Positions 31,071 through 40,573 are shown, counted from the stretch's first letter. The stretch: 64,000 nt of DNA from Mesorhizobium tianshanense (GCF_007830515.1 NZ_VLKT01000011.1:1-64000); one strand, 5' to 3'. Notes: a model not told the origin generated them from the letters alone. A program made the numbers and translations.

Positions 31071-32063
31071 CTATTGACGAACCAGTCCTTCTTCCGTGTG
31101 GAGAACCCCGTCCGGCTCGAAGGCGAAGAATGCGAAGGCAAAGGTGACGGTGTGCTGGACGTCCTCACCGTTGCGCTGCACGGTGATATTTCCGACCTCG
31201 GCGCCGCGCGTGATATTTGCCGTATCGAGCGCCGAAACCTGTCCCGGCCGCCAGCCGATACTGAGGTCGCCTGCCCCTATGATGCCCTTGGTCCGCACCA
31301 GGGGAAGGGTCCAGGCTTCCTTGCCCACCACTACCACGCGCATCATTGCAGGGACGTTTTCCGGCAAGGCGCCGGAGAACAGGAACGGCCGAGCTGCCTG
31401 GTCGTAACCGACATAAGGATTGCTTCCGTAGGCGCGAGAATCGGGATCGTTGGGGACCAGCACGCGCCCCTCGGGCGCCCGTTTACGGAAGCTCTCCCAG
31501 GATTCGAGACGCGACGGCAGCATCCTGAGCGTACGGCCGGCCAGTTCACCGACGATCGCTTCGCCGCCGAATTGCTGCCACCAGGTTTCGGTCTGGCGGT
31601 CGTACATGACGAGATCCGAGTGGCGCAGCTTGCCGGTGGTGCCGAAGTCGAGCGTCCGCCCGTCCAGGCGCCGGTCGAAGACGATGCCGGTGTTGCAAAG
31701 CGGGCAATAGGTCACCGTCACGGGAGTGCCGGCAACCACATCATTGACGATCTCGTGCCACATCATCACGCGCAGCGGATAAGCCCGCGCGTCCGCGGCA
31801 AGCACGATTGAAAGGACGGGTTCCTGGGGTGCAAGAACGTCGACCTCAGCGACCGGGATGAACTTCGGGTCATCGATCGACGGGATGCCGTCCTTCGGCG
31901 GCCCTCCCGAGATGATTTCCGAAAGATCGACCGTCGTTCGAGAGAAATCGGTTCGCGGCCACTCTCGCTTCCATTGCTGCGCGATATCGTCGTCGGCGCG
32001 GGCGGCCGGCACCAAAAGAAGGGCTGCTAAGAATCCAATGACCAGGTTCCGCAAGTCGGTCAT
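31071..32063 (-). CDS. DUF3179 domain-containing exported protein
   Basis: 330 residues from ATG 32063, with GGAG 9 bases upstream and a signal peptide (LRNLVIGFLAALLLVPAARA). DUF3179 signatures: VLAADARAYPLRVMMWHEIV, TYCPLCNTGIVFDR with C-x-x-C, DRQTETWWQQFGGEAIVGEL and NPYVGYDQAARPFLF. The family is often found beside redox and copper-related genes, but its function is unknown. The CPLC motif could bind a metal or heme. A sigma-F-type promoter is 56 bases upstream, making it another candidate regulon member; it is convergent with ynjD. Confidence 0.88.
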   Translation of the reverse strand: MTDLRNLVIGFLAALLLVPAARADDDIAQQWKREWPRTDFSRTTVDLSEIISGGPPKDGIPSIDDPKFIPVAEVDVLAPQEPVLSIVLAADARAYPLRVMMWHEIVNDVVAGTPVTVTYCPLCNTGIVFDRRLDGRTLDFGTTGKLRHSDLVMYDRQTETWWQQFGGEAIVGELAGRTLRMLPSRLESWESFRKRAPEGRVLVPNDPDSRAYGSNPYVGYDQAARPFLFSGALPENVPAMMRVVVVGKEAWTLPLVRTKGIIGAGDLSIGWRPGQVSALDTANITRGAEVGNITVQRNGEDVQHTVTFAFAFFAFEPDGVLHTEEGLVRQ

Positions 32064-32118
32064 CACGTTCCACTCCGTCGCGCCCATCCTCGTAGCCGGG
32101 ACTGTCCTGCGATAATGA

Positions 32119-32144
32119 TTCGCTTGAGCAGTTCTGAAGGTTAC
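32119..32144 (-). promoter_or_regulatory. Sigma-F-type promoter of the DUF3179 gene
   Basis: On the minus strand GTAACC (32144-32139), 16 bases, CGAA (32122-32119), 56 bases ahead of ATG 32063. It lies just inside the junction with the 160-bp repeat copy 3, whose left end is 38 bases further. Confidence 0.82.
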
Positions 32145-32181
32145 GCGGTGGCCGTGCGGGATGACGATGGGCACTATATCT

Positions 32182-32341
32182 GGGTCTTCCTCAAGTTGTG
32201 TGGTGCTGCTCATACTTGCCGCCATATCCGCACGTTTGGACCGTTTGAAGCACGCATCGTGCGTCGCGCGGTCGCTGAACCGCTCAGAATATCCACTTTG
32301 GGGCTCTGTTTCGGGGCCATCACACAATTTGAGGAAGACCC
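32182..32341 (+). repeat. 160-bp repeat unit, copy 3
   Basis: Nearly identical to copy 1 (one change seen, AAGTTG for AAATTG near the left end). Its right flank is followed by TTAACTGCCAAGC, the same outer end sequence that borders the snap-back element at 2.8-3.4 kb; the left flank lacks it. It interrupts or abuts an IS6-type transposase remnant on the right, and on the left it stops 38 bases before the DUF3179 promoter. Confidence 0.82.
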
Positions 32342-32353
32342 CAATTAACTGCC

Positions 32354-32590
32354 AAGCTACAGAAACCGATCCGCATCCGCCGGAGCCAATACCTCAACAA
32401 CCGGATCGAGCAGGACCACCGGCGCATCAGGCGCCGCATCCGATCAATGCTCGGCTTCAAGTCGCCGAAGAGCGCCGTCATTATCCTGTCCGGCATCGAG
32501 ATGATCCACATGATGCGCAAACGACAGGCAAGGTATGCCTACAATCCCAGGCCGTCGATCGCCGAACAGTTTGATATCCTCGCCGCCTGA
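32354..32590 (+). pseudogene. C-terminal remnant of an IS6-family transposase
   Basis: 79 codons to a TGA at 32588. The frame reads SQYLNNRIEQDHRRIRRRI, MLGFKSPKSAVIILSGIEMI and HMMRKRQ, the DDE (catalytic E) end of IS6/IS240-type transposases, where NNxxEQDHR is diagnostic. Everything upstream of residue about 150 of the enzyme is missing, replaced by the 160-bp repeat. Inactive. Confidence 0.85.
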
Positions 32591-32649
32591 CGGATAGGCC
32601 GACGCGGACGTTCATGACCTCAGTCCAACGTTGCGACAGAACCTGATTT

Positions 32650-32950
32650 CTAGGCCGCCAATTTCTCTGTCATTTCTGCGATAGCATAGACCTCGTCGGG
32701 TGTCCTTCCGGCGAAGGTCGAGTGTGGGCGTCGCCGGTTATAGTAGTCGATCCAGGAACCGATGCCGCTGCGGGTTTCGCTGCCGGTCTCGAAGGCGCTG
32801 AGGAAGACGCACTCATATTTGAGGCTGCGCCACAGCCGCTCGATGAAGACGTTGTCCATCCAGCGGCCGCGCCCGTCCATGGAGATGCGGATTCCGGCAT
32901 CCTTGAGCGTGGTCGTAAAGGCGAAGCTGAGCTCCGTCGGACGGGGACAC
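32650..32950 (-). pseudogene. C-terminal remnant of an IS3-family transposase (OrfB)
   Basis: About 100 residues: GIRISMDGRGRWMDNVFIER, LWRSLKYECVFLSAFETGSE and WIDYYNRRRPHSTFAGRTPD are the final part of the IS3-type rve integrase domain, including the catalytic glutamate. It ends at a normal stop near 32650. The N-terminal part is missing: upstream of about 32950 the sequence becomes a transketolase fragment. Inactive. Confidence 0.85.
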
Positions 32951-33262
32951 GATTGTGAGATCAGCGATAGATCGCATTGTGCCGATGTCCTCCGTCGCAT
33001 GATGAGAGGTTCCGTAAAAGCCGAGCGAGATGCCGGTATGATGTCCCACGAGGCGCACCGGCTGGCCGCCGTAGGCAACGTCCATGCGTATCTGTTCGCA
33101 GGCTAGAAGACCGAGGAACGAGGCGAAAGTCGCCACGAATGGAATCACTCCGGTCGTTGCGATTCCTGCGGCGGTCGAGACCATGTTCTGTTCGGAAATG
33201 CCGAATGAGACGTAGCGGTCGGGGTATGCGGCTGCGAAGCGATTGAGGCCGTTGGAGGCGGT
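32949..33262 (-). pseudogene. Internal fragment of a transketolase C-terminal-type gene
   Basis: The minus-strand frame reads GLNRFAAAYPDRYVSFGISE, QNMVSTAAGIATTGVIPFVA, LLACEQIRMDVAYGGQPVRL and FYGTSHHATEDIGTMRSIAD. This is the pyrimidine-binding domain of the split (small-subunit) transketolase family, with the catalytic glutamate in GISEQNM. Both ends are cut: the IS3 remnant lies downstream and unrelated sequence upstream of about 33262. It is a broken passenger gene in the IS cluster. Confidence 0.75.
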
Positions 33263-33335
33263 GCAGCTTCAACAGGCTGGCGCCGCCATGCGCGGCTACT
33301 TGGGGTCGGAACAAGAACTGTTCCCGCAGACACGC

Positions 33336-34525
33336 GGCCTTTATCAACCAAAGACAGCTACGGTTGATTTGACGATGATGCCGCCATCGGGGCGTCGGCG
33401 CATCTGACGCCCCGTTGCGGCGCGAAAGACAGTCGGCAGCTGCAGCGCCGGCGGCACCCGCGACCAGAGCGTTCGCATGATTTCCCGGCCGTGCCGAGTT
33501 TTCCGAACGGCGCTTCCAGACACGACGCGCTGAGACCAGCGGAAGCCGATTTCATGGAAATACAGGTCGGCATGTTGAGGGCTGATATGGTGAAAGACGC
33601 CGGCGATCGTCCGCCGGACGCGGGAATTGAAACCCTCCACCGAATTGACGTGGACCGTGTCGCGAACATATTCGTGGCTGGAATGCTTCACGGTCTCATG
33701 CTTGGCAAAACTCTCGCCGATGGCCATGAATGCCTTCGCCTCATCACTCATCAAATGCGCGTGGGTTTCGATCTGTGTTTCAATCGCACGTTCGGCAGCA
33801 CGCAATGAAAGACCGGTCACGACCGCGGCCGTGCGTCACCGGCCGGAGCGCCGGGCGTGACGCCGGTCGGCCGCTGCACCATCGCCATGACCGGCGCCTT
33901 CTCCGTATTCGCCTGACCTTTACGGCCCCGTCCCGGAGGTGGGTCATCCGGCCGCTTTCGGGGACTTCCCCCGAGATGGAAATGGTCGATCTCAACCGTG
34001 CCGTCGAGCATGTGTTCCCGCGCCACCATCAGCCGCAGGGCGTGACCCATGCGCCAAGCCGTCGGTTGGCTCACGCCAAGGATCTCGGCGAGCCGGACCG
34101 AGGACAAGCCCTTGTCCGACTGGAGCATCAGCCACATGGCTTTCAGCCAAACACGCAAGGGCAGCTTGGTCGAGTGCAGCGGGGTATGGGTCGTCACCGT
34201 GAACTGGAACCGGCAATCGCCATTGGAACATTGATAAAGACCCGGTCGCGCACGCCGCTTGCCTGTATCGCGGCCGGCTATCGCGATCGAGCGTTTGTAA
34301 CCACAGGCCGCGCAGATCCTGCCGTCCGGCCACACCATGCCTTCCAGGAGCCGCCGGCAATGCTCTTCATCCCGGAAAGCCACGATCATTTCTTCAACGG
34401 TCCGAATGTTGGAAAGCGTTGCGAGCATCGTTTCAGGCATTCTCGTCCCCTCTAGATCACGTTCCAAGAATCGCATGGGAAGGCCATGACCACAAGCCGA
34501 TTGCTGTCTTTGGTTGATAAAGGCC
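33336..34525 (-). mobile_element. IS1595-family insertion sequence (1190 bp, 8-bp target duplication)
   Basis: Perfect 23-bp terminal inverted repeats start GGCCTTTATCAACC at 33336 and end with the reverse complement at 34525. They are flanked by the direct repeat AGACACGC at 33328-33335 and 34526-34533. An 8-bp duplication is typical of IS1595 elements. The single transposase gene is on the minus strand and frameshifted. The perfect ends and target duplication indicate that this is the youngest insertion in the cluster. Confidence 0.93.
33344..34440 (-). pseudogene. IS1595-family transposase, one-base frameshift
   Basis: ATG 34440 is preceded by GAGGGGAC. The N-terminal zinc ribbon has CAACGYKRS and YQCSNGDCRFQF, then the HTH-like SVRLAEILGVSQPTAWRMGH and the catalytic start TVEIDHFHLGG. 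The frame stops near 33820 after GAPAGDARPRS. The downstream frame continues AAVVTGLSLRAAERAIETQ to HVNSVEGFNSRVRRT and FHEIGFRWSQR, the rest of the DDE domain. Loss of one base near 33837 explains the break. Programmed frameshifting is not usual in this family and no slippery heptamer is apparent, so it is probably inactive, or the base is a sequencing error. Confidence 0.88.
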
Positions 34526-34658
34526 AGACACGCCAAGATAGAACGAAGCGCGAACGCGCATGATTGATCTGTAGACGAAGCTGCCGGTCGGTTGAAAGCC
34601 TTCGGCTGATGGCGACCAATTTCCCCTTGGAGTCGATGTGAGCCAAAGGGGGAACGGA

Positions 34659-35336
34659 ATGGAGAGAAGACGACTTATCAGCTCAAAGGAAGCGGCGACG
34701 CTTCTTGGTATAGCGGTGGACGAGGATAGCCTGATCCGTCATTTTACGCTGGACCCGGCAGATGCTTGGAATGTGAACTTCGTCGCCGACCGCAGAACAA
34801 GCTGGGCTTCGCGGTTCAACTCTGCACAATGCGACAAACGGGGCGGGCTTATGGGATAGCGAGCAGCCACCCGCGGCTGTGTCAATTATCCTGCGGATCA
34901 ACTTGGCGTCAACGCCCGCGTGTACACCCTCTATGCACATCGGGTACAGACCCGTTCGATCACAGTCGACACCCGATGAACTATCTGGGTCTGCGGGTGG
35001 CTTGCCAAGAAGATCGGCGCGCCGCCCTTGTTGCTGCAATCGAAGCAGTGGCCAATGGCGATATCGGGTTGCCGATCGCGACAGCAGTCATTGCCGAGTT
35101 CCGGAAACGCGCTCCTTCCCTCGCTACATTCCATTGAGAAGATTGGCCTCGGCGGTCGCGCGATGGCTCGCCGACGAGCTGAGAAAGAACTCGTTGAAGG
35201 CATCTCGCTCGATCGGCTAGCATCGTTGGACAACCTCGCCTTCGGGGAATGGCCCACGAGCGGGCAAAACGAGTCGCGACTGCCAACGGAACTAGCCATC
35301 TTCTACAGCCAGGTTGAGGATGGTTATCACAGTTGA
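34659..35336 (+). pseudogene. Degenerate N-terminal part of a Tn3-family transposase (DUF4158)
   Basis: It starts well at ATG 34659 behind GGGGGAACGG with RRRLISSKEAATLLGIAVDE and DSLIRHFTLDPADAWNV, the DUF4158 opening. It then hops between frames: NKLGFAVQLCTMRQTGRA near 34800, NYLGLRVACQEDRRAALVAA and EFRKRAP near 35000-35130, and ARRRAEKELVEGISLDRLAS near 35165-35230. Several insertions and deletions are needed to join them and the catalytic DDE half is absent. It is an old transposon remnant, with no inverted repeat found. Confidence 0.7.
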
Positions 35337-35434
35337 GAGGACGAATGCGTTATTGACGTCCGACTTGGTGCCAATGTCATTGGCCGAGCCGCATACGCTA
35401 TTGCGCAAAACGGCAGACAAAGGTTAGATTGTTT

Positions 35435-35468
35435 GGAATCGGAATTTATTTCCATAAATGCAGATTCC
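35435..35468. promoter_or_regulatory. IclR-type box upstream of the E1 gene
   Basis: GGAATTTATTTCC at 35441-35453 (other strand GGAAATAAATTCC) fits the IclR consensus TGGAAATNATTTCCA. It is enclosed by a wider inverted pair, GGAATC at 35435 and GATTCC ending 35468. It lies 26-59 bases before the E1 gene. A similar box precedes the IclR gene at about 40575-40590. Confidence 0.6.
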
Positions 35469-35493
35469 TGCGTCGGCTTTCATCGGTTGAAAC

Positions 35494-37668
35494 ATGGCAA
35501 GCAAGATACCTTTGTCCCCAAGCGCGCCGTGGTTCCGGCTGGAGTGTGCAGAAGCTGATTGGCGCGAGGAGCCTGCTAAAGACCTGATACACTGGTACGG
35601 ACAGATGCTTTTGATCCGGCGCTTTGAGGAAAAGTTGCTCGATCTCGAAAAAGCCGGGCTCCTACACGGCCCTGCCCACGCGAGTATCGGTCAGGAAGCT
35701 GGCGCCGTCGGCGCCATGTCCATGCTTTCGACTGGCGACAAGATCAACGGCACGCATCGCGCCCATCATCAGGTTCTCCTGAAACTCATAAACCCCTCAG
35801 TGCCCGACGGATTCGACATCCGTTCGGATTTGTTCACCGAGGGGATGGATGATGCGATCTACCGGCTCATGGCCGAAATCATGGGTCTGACGCCAGGCTA
35901 TTGCGGCGGACGCGGGGGTTCGATGCACATGCGATATGGCGAAGCCGGCATCGTCGGAACTTCCGCGATCGTCGGAGGAAACCCGCCCCAAGCAGTGGGC
36001 TATGCGCTGGCAGACAAGCTATTGAAGCGCAACCAGGTCTCAGTCACCTTCTTCGGAGATGGCGCGGCTCAGAACGGCGCCACCTACGAAGCAATGAACA
36101 TTGCCGCGGCCCAGAGCCTGCCCGTCATCTTCTTCGTCGAGAACAATCTTTACGGGGTTTCCACCCACATTTCCGATGTAACGCGAGAGACACGCCAGTC
36201 GTCGCGCGGTGCGATGCTCGGCATTGCGTCGATCGAATGCGACGGCATGGATGTCGTGGCGGTTCATCACGCCATGACCGAGGCTCGGAGGATTATTGCG
36301 GAAATGGGTGGGCCGGTCGTCGTCGAGGCGCTTTGCTATCGCCATTTCCACCAGTCGGGAGGCCGGCCGGGCAGTGACTTCGGCTATCGGACGAAGGAAG
36401 AAGAGACGTATTGGCGTGAGCGGGATCCGATCAAGCTGGCCGAAGCACGTCTGGCTGCGCTCGGTCTGCTGGACGCCAACGAGAAGTCGCAGATAGATGC
36501 CAAGGTTTCGGAACGGGTTGCAAACGCTGCGGGCCGCCTGACCGAACCTGTCCAGGGCGCCAACGCTCTACGCATCCCTCATCATCTGTGGCCCGACCCG
36601 GAAAGCCACGATGACGGCATTCTCGGCGACCTTTCCGAGCTCTCCGGCAAACGCATGCTCGATCATAATGACTTGCGAGCCGATGCTGTCGAAAAGGTCA
36701 AATTCGTTACCGCGGCCTCGGAGACGCTTGCCGCTGCGATGGCTCGCGACGCGACCATCGTCGTGCTTGGCGAAGATGCCCATCAAATGCGCGGTGGTGT
36801 AAGCGGCTTCACGAAAGGCGCCCTGGAACGCTGGCCGGATCGCGTCCTGCCGATGCCGATAGCGGAAAACGGGTTTACCGGTGTCGCGCTCGGCGCGGCG
36901 CTCAACGGCCTGCGTCCGGTTGTCGAGATCATGTTCGGAGATTTCTGCTTCTCGGCGGCCGACCAGATTACCAACGGCGTTGGCAAGATCAGGCACATGT
37001 TCGGAGACGGCTTTCCGGTACCGCTCGTGATGCGGGTCCGCGTCTCGCCTCATACTGGCTACGGCTCCCAGCATTCCGGTGACCCATCAGCATTGTTTGC
37101 GATGTTTCCGGGCTGGCGGATTGTGACCCCGTCCACGGCCTTCGACTACATCGGTCTCATGAACTCCGCCCTCTCCTGCAACGACCCTGTGGTGATCCTC
37201 GAGCACACCGAGCTGTATCAGAAAGAATTTGACGTGCCCCGGGACGATCGCGAGTTTCACATCCCCTTCGGCAAGGCCCATGTCGTCAGGCAGGGCTCGG
37301 CCTGCACCGTGCTGGCCACGTCGGTGATGGTGCACAAAGCGGTGAAGGCCGCCGAAGAAACTGGTATCGACGCCGAGGTTATCGATCTGCGGAACATCGA
37401 CAGGCATGGAATCGACTGGCGGCTTATCGGCAGGTCCATCGACAAAACCGGCAGGATCATAATCGCTGAGCAGACGGCGCGTGGCCTGACGATGGGTGCG
37501 ACATGGGCTGCCGAAATCCAGGAACGGTATTTCGACTACCTGGACCATGAAATTTTGCGCGTGTCAGGCGGACTTGCCGCCCCAACAGTGTCAGCAGTTC
37601 TCAATCGTGCGGCTCTCGCGACAGAGGCTGACGTCAGCCAGGCGCTTCGACGCATCGTTCCCAACTGA
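35494..37668 (+). CDS. 2-oxoacid dehydrogenase E1, fused alpha and beta subunits (TPP enzyme)
   Basis: 724 residues. The alpha part (about 20-360) has RRFEEKLLDL, HASIGQEAGAVG, GGRGGSMHM and the TPP motif FFGDGAAQNGATYEAMNIAA...VENN. The beta part (about 405-724) contains VVLGEDAHQMRGGVSGFTKG, PIAENGFTGVALGAALNGLR and FDYIGLMNSALSCNDPVVIL. Such single-chain E1 proteins act in acetoin, branched-chain or pyruvate-type complexes. No E2 or E3 gene follows, so it must use subunits from elsewhere or work as an unusual decarboxylase. No strong ribosome site is seen before ATG 35494. An IclR-type box upstream suggests control by the IclR protein at 40628. Confidence 0.88.
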   Translation: MASKIPLSPSAPWFRLECAEADWREEPAKDLIHWYGQMLLIRRFEEKLLDLEKAGLLHGPAHASIGQEAGAVGAMSMLSTGDKINGTHRAHHQVLLKLINPSVPDGFDIRSDLFTEGMDDAIYRLMAEIMGLTPGYCGGRGGSMHMRYGEAGIVGTSAIVGGNPPQAVGYALADKLLKRNQVSVTFFGDGAAQNGATYEAMNIAAAQSLPVIFFVENNLYGVSTHISDVTRETRQSSRGAMLGIASIECDGMDVVAVHHAMTEARRIIAEMGGPVVVEALCYRHFHQSGGRPGSDFGYRTKEEETYWRERDPIKLAEARLAALGLLDANEKSQIDAKVSERVANAAGRLTEPVQGANALRIPHHLWPDPESHDDGILGDLSELSGKRMLDHNDLRADAVEKVKFVTAASETLAAAMARDATIVVLGEDAHQMRGGVSGFTKGALERWPDRVLPMPIAENGFTGVALGAALNGLRPVVEIMFGDFCFSAADQITNGVGKIRHMFGDGFPVPLVMRVRVSPHTGYGSQHSGDPSALFAMFPGWRIVTPSTAFDYIGLMNSALSCNDPVVILEHTELYQKEFDVPRDDREFHIPFGKAHVVRQGSACTVLATSVMVHKAVKAAEETGIDAEVIDLRNIDRHGIDWRLIGRSIDKTGRIIIAEQTARGLTMGATWAAEIQERYFDYLDHEILRVSGGLAAPTVSAVLNRAALATEADVSQALRRIVPN

Positions 37669-37675
37669 AAGCAAA

Positions 37676-37698
37676 CCACGGCAAGCGTGCTACCGTGG
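37676..37698. terminator. Hairpin between converging genes
   Basis: CCACGG (37676-37681) pairs with CCGTGG (37693-37698); a weak inner AGC/GCT pairing is possible. It lies 8 bases after the E1 stop codon. A second small palindrome, GCCGAA-AA-TTCGGC, follows near 37715. There is no T-run, so it may act as a Rho-assisted or 3'-end-protecting structure for both converging transcripts. Confidence 0.35.
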
Positions 37699-37781
37699 AA
37701 GAAGGCCGAAAATTCGGCGACCAGACGCGGCTGCGGCTTTAGCATCTCCGCGCCGGGCAGCGCGCGTTGCGCTTGAAATCG

Positions 37782-39181
37782 TTAGCCTTTTCGTGTCACC
37801 AGGTGCGTCTGCAGATAGGCGTCGAGCGCTTCCGAGCCACCCTCAGTGCCATAGCCGGAATCCTTGATCCCACCGAAATGAACCTCAGGCAGCGCAAGCC
37901 CCAGATGATTGATCGACAGCATGCCTGCCTCGATCTCGTTGCCGAGCCTGGTCGCATTGGCGCTGCTGCGCGTGAAAGCAAAGGCTGCCAGCCCGTATGG
38001 TAGCCGGTTGGCCTCGGCGATCGCGTCATCGAGCTTTGCGAACGTGTTGATTACGGCCACGGGGCCAAACGGCTCTTCGTTCATGATCCTCGCGGTGACG
38101 GGAACGTCGGCAAGCACGGTCGGCTCGAAGAACCAGCCTTCGTTGCCGATGCGACGCCCGCCTGTCGTCAGCCGCGCACCCTGCGCAATGGCATCTGCGA
38201 TCAATTCTTCAAGCGCCGGGATGCGCCTGTCATTCGCAAGCGGACCCATATCGACGGTGGGCTCAAGCCCATTGCCGACACGAACGGCTTTCGCGCCCAC
38301 GGTAAACTTCTCCGAGAAAGCTTCTGCAACCTGCTCCTGAACCAGGAAGCGCGTCGGCGAAACGCACACCTGTCCGGCGTTTCGGAACTTGTTCGCCACC
38401 ATCAGCTTGGCAGCAAGATCCACGTCCGCATCGTCGGCAACGATCACGGGGGCGTGGCCGCCGAGTTCCATCGTCGCGCGCTTCATATGTTCGCCGGCAA
38501 GCGCCGCCAGCCGCTTGCCAACAGGCGTCGACCCCGTGAACGTTATCTTCCGGATAACCGGGTGCGGGATGAGATACTCGGAAATCTCGGCGGGCACGCC
38601 GAAGATCAGATTGACCACGCCGGCCGGAATACCGGCATCGTCAAAGGCCTTGATCAATGCTGCTGGCGCCGCCGGGGTTTACTCCGGCGCCTTGACGATG
38701 ATCGAGCAGCCAGCGGCGACTGCGGCCGAGAGCTTGCGAACGACCTGATTGATCGGAAAATTCCAAGGCGTGAAAGCCGCGACTGGTCCAACGGGTCGCT
38801 TCAGCGTGATCCATATGCTCGCTGTGCCTCGCCGGCGAACCAATCGATGATATCGGCTCCAGCAAGAGTTTCGAGACGAGACTGTTCGAGTGGCTTGCCC
38901 TGTTCCATGGTCATGATGATGGCGATTTCGTCAGCCCGACCGCGCAGGATGTCAGCGGCACGCCGCATCAGTTTTGCACGATCGTAGGCCGAGGTCCTGC
39001 TCCATATGCTGAAGCCTCGTTCGGCGGCGGAAAGCGCCTCATCGAGATCTGCGCGATCCGCCCAGGCCACGCTTCCAATCCGACGGCCTGTCGCAGGATC
39101 GAAGACGTCTATGGCTCTTCCGGTGGAAGCAGGCCGCCATGCACCGTCTATGAAGAGTTGTGTATCGGGATACGCGGTCAT
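37782..39181 (-). pseudogene. gabD: Succinate-semialdehyde dehydrogenase (GabD family), deletion plus nonsense codon
   Basis: The N-terminal piece (ATG 39181 behind GGAGG) reads TQLFIDGAWRPASTGRAIDV to [11 protein letters not shown]. At about 38812 the frame jumps to [20 protein letters not shown] without the 12-15 residues expected between, a deletion not divisible by three. In the new frame [12 protein letters not shown] is followed by TAA (38681-38679, probably GAA originally), then [18 protein letters not shown] and an intact C-terminal half with catalytic cysteine in [12 protein letters not shown]. Two independent lesions make loss of function likely. The normal protein oxidises succinate or glutarate semialdehyde. 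Confidence 0.92.
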
Positions 39182-39240
39182 CATGTCCTCCTGGCCGCCT
39201 TTCGGCGTATGGGGTGTCTCGGCGATCCTCAATCAGATCG

Positions 39241-40485
39241 TCAAGGCAGCGGCGGCGGTTCCGACTGGCGAACGAGATCGCGGCATGAGATGACACCGGC
39301 TTCCGCCAGGGAGTCGATACGACCGGCATCGAAACCGAGAACGTCGCGCAGGACATCGCGGGTATCTTCCCCGAGCAGCGGCGGCGCTTTTGCGGAGCGG
39401 CCGGCCTGGGCAGCCAGTCCGTGCGCGGGACGGATTAGCGCGACCGTACCGAGTTCAGGATGCTCAAGGTACTGCACCACGCCGCGCTCGGTCACGCTTG
39501 GGCTCCCGAGCGCTTCCGAGACCGTCCTTACCTCTCCGGCCGGCACGCTGGCGCTGTGACAGGCCGACAGCCAATGGTCCCGCGTCTGTCCGCTCAAGAT
39601 GTCGGCAAGAGCAGGTAGAAGCTGTTCTCTAAACAGCGCTCTTTGATGGGACGTCTTGAAGCGTTCGTCACGCGCAAGCTCGGGGCGTCCGATGACTTTG
39701 TCGCAGAAGTCCTTGAACATGCGGTCGTTGCCCACAGCCAGCGCAAAGATGCCGTCGCTGGCCTCAAAGAGTTGATAAGGCACGACGGTGGGATGTGCAT
39801 TGCCATATCGGCGCGGCTCGACGCCGGCATTCAGATAGCCAGTACCCACGTTGATGAGCAGGTTGAGCGTCGAATCCAGAAGCGACACATCGATGTGTTG
39901 TCCAACACCTGTGTCGCGTCGCTGATAGAGTGCAGCAAGGACGGACTGCGTCGCAACCATGCCAGCAACAACATCGGTAAAGGCGACGCCAAGCCGGTTC
40001 GGCGGTCCATCCACCTCGCCCGTGATCGACATAAGTCCGCTCTCGGCTTGCATGACGAAGTCGTAGCCCGGGCGATCACGCTCCGGTCCTGTCTGCCCGT
40101 ATCCTGAGATCGAGCAATAGACTATCCTGGGGTTGAGAGCCCGGACGTCCTCGTAACCGACTCCGAGTCGCTCCGCTGTTCCCGCACGGAAATTCTCCAC
40201 GACGACGTCGGCCTTTGCGGCAAGATCCAAAACGATCCGTTTTCCTTCCTCGGCCTTCAGGTCGACGGCAACGCTTTGCTTTCCGCGATTGGCACAGAGA
40301 TAATACGTGCTGATGCCCTTGTAGTTGGGAACGGACCAGGCCCTGGTGTCATCGCCGCCATTGATGTTCTCTATCTTCCACACCTCCGCCCCCAGGTCGG
40401 CCAGGCTCATCGTCGTCCAGGGCCCTGCGAGGACGCGTGACAGATCGAGGACGCGGATGCCCTCGAGCGGTAGTTTTGGAAGCAT
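39241..40485 (-). CDS. Class III CoA-transferase (CaiB/BaiF family)
   Basis: 414 residues: N-terminal [20 protein letters not shown] and [20 protein letters not shown], then the catalytic aspartate in [20 protein letters not shown]. The C-terminal part has [19 protein letters not shown]. This resembles the group that transfers CoA from succinyl-CoA to glutarate and similar diacids. That would fit the glutaryl-CoA dehydrogenase at 52033, but the substrate cannot be read from sequence. It is divergent from the IclR gene; the 142-base gap has an IclR-type box. gabD remnants follow it on the same strand. Confidence 0.88.
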   Translation of the reverse strand: MLPKLPLEGIRVLDLSRVLAGPWTTMSLADLGAEVWKIENINGGDDTRAWSVPNYKGISTYYLCANRGKQSVAVDLKAEEGKRIVLDLAAKADVVVENFRAGTAERLGVGYEDVRALNPRIVYCSISGYGQTGPERDRPGYDFVMQAESGLMSITGEVDGPPNRLGVAFTDVVAGMVATQSVLAALYQRRDTGVGQHIDVSLLDSTLNLLINVGTGYLNAGVEPRRYGNAHPTVVPYQLFEASDGIFALAVGNDRMFKDFCDKVIGRPELARDERFKTSHQRALFREQLLPALADILSGQTRDHWLSACHSASVPAGEVRTVSEALGSPSVTERGVVQYLEHPELGTVALIRPAHGLAAQAGRSAKAPPLLGEDTRDVLRDVLGFDAGRIDSLAEAGVISCRDLVRQSEPPPLP

Positions 40486-40573
40486 CTATTGATTCCTTCG
40501 GCCAAGCTTGGCTCTATCTGCCGGGGCCTCACCGGTCTCTATTGACAACACTTCGCTCAGCCGGTCAACATAA

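Noticed and set aside
32961..33347. Minus-strand frame of 128 codons over the transketolase fragment
   Set aside because: It is in the wrong frame; the transketolase-like residues are read in the frame ending near 32949.
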